Source: Nematostella vectensis
Taxonomy: Eukaryota > Cnidaria > Anthozoa > Actiniaria > Edwardsiidae
Reading direction: 5' to 3'
Assembly: GCF_932526225.1 (NCBI RefSeq)
Contig: NC_064045.1
Location: 14,626,442-14,690,441, forward strand
Length of the DNA: 64,000 bases
Shown here piece after piece: positions 61,001-64,000 of this stretch (within the stretch, counting starts at the first letter, position 1; each line of letters begins with the position of its first letter). The notes under the pieces are model-generated. The model made no database searches, was not told where the DNA came from, and was given only the letters and a program-made list of their open reading frames with translations. A program made the translations under genes and the position numbers.

Positions 61001-63193
61001 GCAGAGTAGGCAGCAGCAGATTGATAAGTAGGGGTTGGAAGTAATTTTTAGTTTAAATAAATCTTAAGCCGACTTTAAAAAAAAGTAGCCAGCACTCGGT
61101 GGAAAACCGGCCGCTTGGGCCTAATGAAACCCCTGCAGCAGCTGAAGATTTGGTAGGGATTAGACAAACGAATCTACATAAATAGCATGTTTCCTCTACA
61201 GTCTAAGCAGGTTTCTTTAATTTTTATTTCATTGTCACTTAATGATGATTACACTATACTGTACTGGACTGCCAGCCTAAGCATTTGCTTTATTAGATAC
61301 AAAAATAGCACGTTTATCATATTTTTCTGATGGATCAGAGAAAATTTAAGGTTAATCTGCTTAATTTTAAGATGAAAACTAACAAAATATCAAGCAATTT
61401 TCATCAATTGGCATCACAAATCTTGAACAAGGAAGTCTGTAGCAATAATTTCGGTATCTTTAGAAACATACACATATCAGTGATCATGTTTGCCATGCTT
61501 CCATTGGAATTACTTTTTGAAAGCTGTTACAATTGATTCTGAATTCTCCAAAACACTCTGTTTTCCTGAGTTACTTTCCAGATATCAATTACAGCTTGTC
61601 TATATGCATTCCTATATAATTTCACAAACTTTGAAAATGCTTATCATGGCAGTGGAAACCGTGCTGATTTACCTGTAGCATATATCCAAAGCTGCTATAC
61701 CCTGAAACTATGTAAAATCATGTAAGCTGATACACCAACCTTAGCAATGGACTAACAGAAGTTCTTTAATGGCACTAAAGCACTCTCTTAGCATGGAGAC
61801 TTAGCATGGGAACAATTGCCCAGGAAGTTAAGCAAAAGGAACTAATTTTATTAGACACATAAACAGTGGAAATAAATTCTGAGATAAAAGGGAAGCATTT
61901 ACAATGATAATTAAAATAAACATAAAACATGAGAATATCACCAATGAAAACAAAACCAATTTTAGGATTTTTGACTAAAAATTATATTCTTTTACAAACA
62001 AGTTTTTTTGACAACAAGCCACATTATTTTGTCTGTATCTGTCAAGGCATCCTGACTTTCATAAATCCTTTAATTAGCACAAACCAATCCGAAGAACACA
62101 TGGTACTACTAAGACACAGAAGATAAGGAGATAAAAAAATTATCAAAAAAAAAACATTGTATTAGCGATCTTGAAAAAAGAACCTGATTATTACAATTGA
62201 GTGGTACTTAGTAAAATCCATGTACAAGAGAAAACTAAATTACTAAACAATCACTGCTAGTAGAAAAGAATAAATAATTAATATTTGTAACTCATATGGT
62301 TGATGGATCAAACAATTTTAAAATATTACAAAACAAAATGGTACACAGAAAGGCTAAGGAGGAATTATTAAAAATCCGTATCTCATGGAATATTAGTAAC
62401 AGATTAAAAAAGCCATTTTGATAACTGAACGATTAAATTAAAATATAAAATACAATTATTGCATAGCGGCATATACAGTACTAAGAGCTTATTTTGTTCA
62501 TATATCAATAACAGGAAAATCTAATTTTTTGCTGTCAAGGAGTGAAATAAATAACTTTTAATACATTCTAAATGGCATAAAACGATAGCTATACTATCGC
62601 GAGGAGTAATTCATTGAATTTCAAAACAAATGATTGCAGTGTGTTATCTGTAAAAAAGACTATCATGGCGAGCGAAAATTAAGATCCTTGAGAGCCGCTA
62701 CTAAAAAATAGTATAAAACGGCTGCTAAATGGCTCGTAAAATAATATGCCCTTCGCTCAATTTTCTTGACATGGTAAAGAGATTCATTTAAAACTTAGGA
62801 CTTGCTACGTGTGAGTTTGAGTAAAACAAAGTTAAAATCGACGCTCGAGTAAAAATAGATATTTTACCTTGCACGAAAGTGTGGCTAAATTAGATGGGTT
62901 TTCGTCCCTTAAATTTCGTATCTCAGCAGCAGGAATAAGGGTGAACACATCGCTTATAGTTGCTGCGGATTCCGACCAGAATTGGTCCCAGAAAGCGTCA
63001 TCATTTGGTTCTGCTGCCTGAAAATACAAGGACAACATCCGCCATCAAGACCACAACACCGCCACACAGCACTCGATTCAAGGCAGGAAAATTCGCAGAA
63101 ATCACGCGTAAAAGCGGCTGCACGTACAGATTTCTTAGTGGTCAGTTGTACGACGGCTTTCCTGAAGTTTAGCTTGCTTTCTGTTCCCCCCAT
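20006..63193 (-). CDS. HID1: HID1 (high-temperature-induced dauer 1), 26 coding exons
   Basis: HID1 is a peripheral membrane protein of the Golgi and trans-Golgi network needed for dense-core vesicle formation and neuropeptide sorting. All 26 exons join with matching phases into 779 codons and a stop, close to the roughly 790 residues of animal relatives. The start MGGTESKLNFRKAV carries an N-myristoylation signal (Gly2, Ser6, Lys7), as known for the family. Conserved blocks include DAFWDQFW, YIFEDPDWRGFFWS, SCEYIWEAGVGF, YNHLMF, LLLLSGERNFG, VPMDIPVFTGTHAD, WFRTYMWGIIYLRNIDPPIW and the end YDTDVKLFEIQRV. The least conserved part is residues 566-670. The gene spans 43 kb because of tandem arrays, chiefly a 19-kb array in intron 5. 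No disabling change was found. Introns hold several transposon remains. The divergent zinc-finger locus starts about 435 bp upstream. Confidence 0.98.
20400..21190 (-). repeat. 94-bp array copying the HID1 exon 25 donor
   Basis: Eight units of about 94 bp (ACCTGAGACATCC at 20437, 20531, 20625, 20719 and on) end at the real exon 25 donor (21183-21190). On the minus strand each unit has CTCAG|GTTAATGC where the gene has CTCAG|GTGAATGC, followed by the same intron bases (TTGAACATCAATC). The array fills most of intron 25. Confidence 0.95.
21185..21343 (-). CDS. HID1: HID1 exon 25
   Basis: Residues 706-759: GLTDESEIIKFLQHGTLVGL, LPVPHPILIRKYQANSGTQM and WFRTYMWGIIYL. Acceptor CATCCAG|GGG, donor CCTCAG|GTGAAT, phase 2. 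The donor end is copied in a 94-bp array. Confidence 0.97.
21677..21768 (-). CDS. HID1: HID1 exon 24
   Basis: Residues 676-706: VQSWKQKLPLQTIMRMLQVL and VPQVEKICID. Acceptor GTGTAG|GTC, donor GACAA|GTGAGT, phase 2. Confidence 0.97.
21900..22440. repeat. CTGT/CTAT-rich low-complexity tract
   Basis: Degenerate TGTCTGTCTATCTGTC-type sequence in HID1 intron 23. The open frames on it are products of base bias. It mirrors the tract in the PH gene intron (13540-13875). Confidence 0.85.
22542..22720 (-). CDS. HID1: HID1 exon 23
   Basis: Residues 616-675: SVREVRHPGSESETSDVEGR, Ser/Pro-rich linker, then GAFIATPEW. Acceptor AATGCAG|TGT, donor GAATGG|GTAAGA, phase 0. Confidence 0.92.
22900..24090 (-). 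repeat. 54-bp array copying the HID1 exon 22 donor
   Basis: About 21 units with a 54-bp period (TGTCAG at 24085, 24031, down to 23545, then irregular). Each carries CAGCTGACA|GTATGTACACTAC, the same junction as the real exon end. The first ten copies keep the exon 22 reading frame without a stop; a 5-nt irregularity near 23540 then shifts it. Confidence 0.95.
24085..24146 (-). CDS. HID1: HID1 exon 22 (junction repeated ~20 times)
   Basis: Residues 595-616: NENSTKEEHHPASLPEMSAD. Acceptor TTTACAG|GAA, donor CTGACA|GTATGT, phase 1. That phase is the one needed by exon 23, while the nearer AT|GTCAGC would shift the frame. Downstream copies of the same donor at 54-nt spacing are in frame, so the true 3' end may be variable. 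Confidence 0.88.
24480..24568 (-). CDS. HID1: HID1 exon 21
   Basis: Residues 566-595: LANLPTDPATIQKPKRKENI and PNMREGEHS. Acceptor TTTTTAG|CTG, donor TCAAG|GTGAGA, phase 2. This starts the variable linker. Confidence 0.92.
24844..24896 (-). CDS. HID1: HID1 exon 20
   Basis: Residues 548-565: GNSQLVYAIIRKRNIFHQ. Acceptor TTTACAG|GTA, donor CATCAG|GTAACA, phase 0. Confidence 0.96.
24969..25598. mobile_element. TTAA-flanked non-autonomous element (piggyBac type)
   Basis: Perfect 13-bp inverted ends (GGTTATTCCCCTG) flanked by TTAA at 24965-24968 and 25599-25602. The 630-bp interior has no transposase. It sits in HID1 intron 19. Two internal ~25-bp direct repeats (AAATAAAAAGMGGGGGTKCCCATG) start at about 25055 and 25417. 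Confidence 0.75.
25636..25760. mobile_element. Small foldback element
   Basis: An imperfect palindrome: AAGTTATAATATGGCACGAG with GGGAATTTAGTGATTAAAC on the left, mirrored by GTTTAATCACTAAATTTCCC and CATTGCTATAACTTT on the right. It is about 120 bp, in HID1 intron 19. Confidence 0.7.
25957..26121 (-). CDS. HID1: HID1 exon 19
   Basis: Residues 493-548: SPYLKSLSMVAANKLLHLLE, then AFSTPWFLF and NHHLVFFLLEIFNNIIQYQF. Acceptor TGTGCAG|TTT, donor GATG|GTGAGA, phase 1. Confidence 0.97.
26490..28210 (-). repeat. 31-bp array copying the HID1 exon 18 donor
   Basis: About 55 units of 31 bp (TTACCATTATAGTGAGATGT core). On the minus strand each has CACTATAATG|GTAAGACCAT, matching the real junction ATTATAGTTAATG|GTAAGACCAT at 28199. 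It fills about 1.7 of the 2.1 kb of intron 18. Confidence 0.96.
28199..28277 (-). CDS. HID1: HID1 exon 18
   Basis: Residues 467-493: VFHKIITTGHQRLQPLFDCL and LTIIVN. Acceptor ATGTAG|GTT, donor TTAATG|GTAAGA, phase 1. About 55 copies of this donor follow. Confidence 0.96.
28371..28560. repeat. Two-copy ~67-bp direct repeat in HID1 intron 17
   Basis: GCAGTTGAAAAGCAGGGGATCAG and the following bases up to AAATCTGATACT at 28371-28438 recur at 28493-28559 with few changes. Confidence 0.88.
28645..28730 (-). CDS. HID1: HID1 exon 17
   Basis: Residues 438-466: VRLNKPYAVRVPMDIPVFTG and THADFLVV. Acceptor TGTCCAG|GTG, donor GTTGTT|GTAAGT, phase 0. A partial second copy of its 5' end lies at 28763-28795. 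Confidence 0.97.
28725..28830 (-). repeat. Partial duplication of the HID1 exon 17 acceptor region
   Basis: CTGACTGCACAAGGCCTATT with GAGGCGGACAC at 28767-28797 copies CTGACTGCATAAGGCTTATT with GAGGCGAACAC at 28700-28730, the start of exon 17. The copy has lost the CCAG acceptor. Confidence 0.85.
28933..28998 (-). CDS. HID1: HID1 exon 16
   Basis: Residues 416-438: SRLGLMHIGVFILLLLSGER and NFG. Acceptor TTGGCAG|CTC, donor TTTTG|GTAAGT, phase 1. Confidence 0.97.
29414..29504 (-). CDS. HID1: HID1 exon 15
   Basis: Residues 386-416: KFLFYVLKSSDVLDILVPIL and YHLNDARSDQ. Acceptor TTTGTAG|AAA, donor CAAT|GTGAGT, phase 1. Its acceptor is repeated in the adjacent array. Confidence 0.97.
29500..29910 (-). 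repeat. ~34-bp array copying the HID1 exon 15 acceptor
   Basis: About twelve units of roughly 31-36 bp (GGAATTCCTACAAAGAGATGTCACACATTAGAAGA). On the minus strand units read TCTTTGTAG|GAATTCC where the real acceptor is TCTTTGTAG|AAATTCC. Many copies therefore keep a usable-looking TAG acceptor upstream of the real one. Confidence 0.93.
30127..30210 (-). CDS. HID1: HID1 exon 14
   Basis: Residues 358-385: TYLPNSCKKISFHQELLILF and WKMCDQNK. Acceptor CTATAG|ACT, donor AATAAA|GTAAGT, phase 0. Confidence 0.96.
30597..30653 (-). CDS. HID1: HID1 exon 13
   Basis: Residues 339-357, DFHFILHGLANLLNNPLIQ. Acceptor ATTTCAG|GAT, donor ATACAG|GTTTGT, phase 0. Confidence 0.95.
30670..31200. repeat. ~50-bp array in HID1 intron 12, left part
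   Basis: About ten units (TAATGGCTTGCTGGATATTA, GGGAACAACATAGCATACA) in two sub-types, one ending GTAAAGTGCA and the other TCAAAGGACT. A hAT-like element interrupts it at 31201, and a last degenerate unit is at 33183-33215. Confidence 0.93.
31201..33177. mobile_element. hAT-like non-autonomous transposon
   Basis: Inverted ends CAGGGTTCGTACAA (31201-31214) and TTGTACGAACCCTG (33164-33177), with subterminal TCAAGGACTTT-type repeats typical of this element class. The 1,977-bp interior has no transposase I recognise. The flanks share AGTAC on both sides; an 8-bp duplication expected of hAT is not clear. It splits the 50-bp array. Confidence 0.85.
33183..33216. repeat. Last unit of the 50-bp array beyond the hAT insertion
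   Basis: CATAATGGTTTCCTGGGCAT is a diverged copy of CATAATGGCTTGCTGGGTAT. It lies 15-45 nt downstream (transcript sense) of the exon 12 donor, so the array originally abutted that exon. Confidence 0.75.
33230..33286 (-). CDS. HID1: HID1 exon 12
   Basis: Residues 320-338, PPPMDNLFCNYLSRIHREE. Acceptor ATCCATAG|CCT, donor GAAGAG|GTAGAG, phase 0. Confidence 0.96.
33623..33761 (-). CDS. HID1: HID1 exon 11
   Basis: Residues 273-319: YNHLMFTDFKEPMVEVAAQL, VVLLDHDGG. Acceptor TTCGGTAG|ATA, donor ATGGAG|GTATCC, phase 0. The 31-bp array begins about 24 bp upstream of the exon. Confidence 0.96.
33785..34926. repeat. 31-bp array at the HID1 exon 11 acceptor
   Basis: About 37 units of 31 bp (ACTTGGTCAGACCCTCCACC, CTTATACCAAC). 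The array reaches to about 24 nt from exon 11. On the minus strand each unit has TCTGACC, a branch-point-like motif. The nearest one has its A at 33793, 32 nt upstream of the exon. Confidence 0.96.
35458..35529 (-). CDS. HID1: HID1 exon 10
   Basis: Residues 249-273: HALPLFTSILNTVCSYDPLG and YGVP. Acceptor TCATAG|GCA, donor TCCC|GTAAGT, phase 2. Confidence 0.96.
36012..36069 (-). CDS. HID1: HID1 exon 9
   Basis: Residues 230-249: PENHTRPNKWLCYFASSEN. Acceptor TTTGCAG|CTG, donor AACAG|GTGAAT, phase 2. Confidence 0.95.
36159..36327 (-). CDS. HID1: HID1 exon 8
   Basis: Residues 174-230: SSIDSCEYIWEAGVGFATSP and AELLKLLLTCFSEAMYLPPT. Acceptor TCCTCAG|GAG, donor ACTC|GTAAGT, phase 1. Confidence 0.97.
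36610..36663 (-). CDS. HID1: HID1 exon 7
   Basis: Residues 156-173, DLCFCPEFTVHPNKKAGP. Acceptor TTTGCAG|GAT, donor GGTCCA|GTATGT, phase 0. Confidence 0.96.
36985..37020. repeat. ATT microsatellite
   Basis: Uninterrupted (ATT)n of about 28 bp in HID1 intron 6. Confidence 0.9.
37317..37367 (-). CDS. HID1: HID1 exon 6
   Basis: Residues 139-155, EPEGQTPLAQTLLDALA. Acceptor TTGACAG|GAA, donor CTTGCT|GTAAGT, phase 0. The giant array ends about 20-25 bp upstream of its acceptor. Confidence 0.95.
37390..56550. repeat. Giant 52-54 bp satellite array inside HID1 intron 5
   Basis: Roughly 360 units of GGTAGGTATGTCTCACACAG, then ATAATGGGTATGTACAACAG, then CAACATATACAC. Length variants come from TATACAC versus TATACACAC or ACATACACAC, and base variants include AATGG, GGTGG and GGCGG. 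Ordered blocks of variants recur at 574 bp (38.07 and 38.64 kb), 3,886 bp (about 41.5-45.3 and 45.4-49.2 kb), 2,624 bp and 2,354 bp, so there is higher-order structure. For example GGTATTTACA occurs at 45201, 49087 and 51711. On the transcript strand a standard unit has one AG (in GTGAGAC). Short open frames on both strands are by-products. Confidence 0.99.
56569..57291. mobile_element. Element with imperfect inverted ends at the array edge
   Basis: The left end CATAGTGAGAAATACTCACT resembles the inverse of the right end TGTAGTATTCTCTATG. Array-like sequence lies on both sides: array to about 56550, and a single relic unit (ATCACACAGATGGTAGGTAT) at 57293-57312. So this 0.72-kb piece probably inserted into the array. 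No coding region seen. Confidence 0.55.
57552..58950. mobile_element. TTAA-flanked element with ~20-bp inverted ends (piggyBac type)
   Basis: TTAA at 57548-57551 and 58951-58954. Inverted ends GGTAATACCGGAGGTTAT and GGTACTACCGGAGGCTAT (read inward). The 1.4-kb interior has no recognised transposase. It lies in HID1 intron 5 between the giant array and exon 5. TTAAAGGAATTTGGCTT occurs at its right edge and again about 83 bp inside. Confidence 0.8.
59002..59040 (-). CDS. HID1: HID1 exon 5
   Basis: Residues 126-138, VELDEGMMSGAEI. A 39-nt exon. Acceptor TTCCAG|GTG, donor GAGATT|GTAAGT, phase 0. The 21.6-kb intron 5 follows. Confidence 0.92.
59349..59443 (-). CDS. HID1: HID1 exon 4
   Basis: Residues 94-125: VLNCVRLLTRFIPYIFEDPD and WRGFFWSTIPSQ. 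Acceptor TCCTCAG|TGT, donor TCACAG|GTATGC, phase 0. Confidence 0.97.
59660..59723 (-). CDS. HID1: HID1 exon 3
   Basis: Residues 73-94: CVEKLHRATLSGCHSPQEQL. Acceptor GTTGCAG|TGT, donor CACAG|GTAAGC, phase 1. Its first ~20 bases are copied in the adjacent 60-bp array. Confidence 0.95.
59690..60550 (-). repeat. ~60-bp array copying the HID1 exon 3 acceptor
   Basis: About thirteen units (GAGTGGAGCTTCTCAACACA, GACAACACATAGAAAGATTA, CTGYAGRTTTAAAAT). On the minus strand each has TGTGTTGAGAAGCTCCACT, the first 19-20 bases of exon 3 (TGTGTTGAGAAGCTCCACC), preceded by the same pyrimidine-rich intron end (TTTCTATGTGTTGT). The CAG before the exon is missing in the copies. Confidence 0.95.
60551..62867. 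other. HID1 intron 2, no gene recognised
   Basis: AT-rich intron. Short frames here show no family motif, and no repeat longer than a few copies was seen. Confidence 0.65.
62868..63017 (-). CDS. HID1: HID1 exon 2
   Basis: Residues 23-72: NDDAFWDQFWSESAATISDV, PAAEIRNLRDENPSNLATL. Acceptor TTTTCAG|GCA, donor TGCAAG|GTAAAA, phase 0. Confidence 0.97.
63128..63193 (-). CDS. HID1: HID1 exon 1
   Basis: Residues 1-22, MGGTESKLNFRKAVVQLTTK then KS. Donor AAATCT|GTACGT, phase 0. Gly2 is a predicted myristoylation site. The upstream in-frame ATG (63223) would hide it, so the second ATG is chosen. Confidence 0.95.
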
Positions 63194-63627
63194 TGCAAGC
63201 TGTTGTATAAGTGGAGTGTTCACTTCTCCCTAAACCGCCCGCCATCAACACCTTTGTTGGGCCCGTGGACGCGAATACGCATGCGCGAGTTGACACTGGC
63301 CCAGCCTCCCGCGATCAAGGGACCAGACAAAGAGCCCAAACCAAATTTACCTAAATCGGGAAGACCGTACTTTTAATTACGGTTCATTTCTGATATTTGT
63401 TTGATCGATAATTAGATTTTTAATACGTGGTGGTAAGTTTAATCTTTTGATTTTTTTATTGCGTAAACAGATATTTGCGGTCACCCTTTGCTTTTTTTCC
63501 AGAGTGCACCTCCACCCATTCACTGAAAGCCAAAACAAAGGACTAGCGAGTACAAAAAATAGACGAGTTCCAGCTACATTTTCAAATATAAATTACCCAA
63601 CCGAACAATTTAATTTACAAGTTAACC
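63194..63627. promoter_or_regulatory. Divergent promoter region between HID1 and the zinc-finger locus
   Basis: HID1 starts leftward at 63193 and the zinc-finger-like frame rightward at 63628. The ~430 bp between them must hold both 5' UTRs and start sites. It has a GC-richer part (63235-63310) and no TATA box. A likely small UTR intron of the right-hand gene is 63433-63502 (GTGGTG|GTAAGT to TTTTCCAG). Confidence 0.55.
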
Positions 63628-64000
63628 ATGGATGAGGTAAATATCGGAGAGAGAACCAGCGATTGTTTAACAGACAATGAATGTGCGCCTACAAACAAAC
63701 AGCAGAAGACATGGGAAAAGAGTTTCGATTGTGATCTGTGGTAAGTTGTTAGTTTCACCTAACGGTCGAGATCAGCACAGACTTACACATTTTGGTGAGA
63801 AGCCACACTAATGCGATCAATGCGGTAAATGCTTCTCACAAAGCGGAAACTTTAAAAGACATGGTTTTGAATGTGAACTTTGAGGAAAATAATTCACGAA
63901 TTCAGGAAATCGTAATCAACACAGAGAAAAGCATTGTGGCAACAAGCCGTTCAAATGTGAGCAATGTGGTAAATGCTTCCCAGAAATAAGAGACAACATG
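63628..64000 (+). pseudogene. C2H2 zinc-finger-like locus, broken or partly spliced, runs off the edge
   Basis: The frame from ATG 63628 reads MDEVNIGERTSDCLTDNECA and ends KSFDCDLW at a TAA, which overlaps a good donor (TGTG|GTAAGT at about 63739). Downstream, THFGEKPH, a stop, then CDQCGKCFSQSGNFKRH, a second stop, and in another frame NKPFKCEQCGKCFPEIRDNM are clear C2H2 finger pieces with HTGEKP-type linkers. Stops and a frame change between the fingers point to a decayed gene, though unrecognised introns could explain part of it. The window ends before the locus does. Confidence 0.5.

Noticed and set aside
1-64000. Bacterial operon, IS, phage or CRISPR interpretation
   Set aside because: All genes are split by spliceosomal introns and belong to animal families.

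Overview
The window is nuclear DNA from an intron-rich animal. All clear protein-coding exons lie on the minus strand, have animal-type GT-AG junctions (one GC-AG), and encode conserved metazoan proteins with vertebrate-like intron density. An invertebrate such as a cnidarian fits, but the sequence alone does not fix the taxon.

Three minus-strand genes could be rebuilt exon by exon with matching splice phases. (1) 9197-1941: an anoctamin (TMEM16 channel/scramblase), 9 coding exons, 913 residues, apparently complete. (2) 16919-12601: a PH-domain protein with a tyrosine-motif-rich acidic tail, 5 exons, about 354 residues, probably a signalling adaptor. (3) 63193-20006: HID1, the Golgi/trans-Golgi dense-core-vesicle factor, 26 coding exons, 779 residues, apparently complete. 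A fourth, plus-strand C2H2 zinc-finger-like locus starts about 435 bp upstream of the HID1 start codon and runs off the right edge; it looks broken. The four do not form a functional pathway.

Most of the window is tandem repeat. More than fifteen minisatellite arrays (17-94 bp units) sit in introns or UTR-flanking DNA, nearly all touching an exon. In many, the unit is visibly a copy of the adjacent exon-intron junction, either a 5' splice site (anoctamin exons 2, 3, 4 and the end of exon 9; HID1 exons 18, 22, 25) or a 3' splice site with exon bases (PH exon 3; HID1 exons 3, 15, 17; anoctamin exon 8). One array (HID1 exon 22) repeats an in-frame 54-bp junction with about ten consecutive usable GTATGT donors. 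The largest array, 37.39-56.55 kb, has roughly 360 copies of a 52-54 bp unit inside HID1 intron 5, with higher-order duplications of 3,886, 2,624 and 2,354 bp.

Transposon remains: a 1,977-bp hAT-like element (31201-33177) inside one minisatellite, two TTAA-flanked piggyBac-type non-autonomous elements (24969-25598, 57552-58950), a 723-bp element with imperfect inverted ends at the edge of the giant array, and two small foldback elements. The previously undescribed signal I would follow is the repeated birth of minisatellites from splice junctions.
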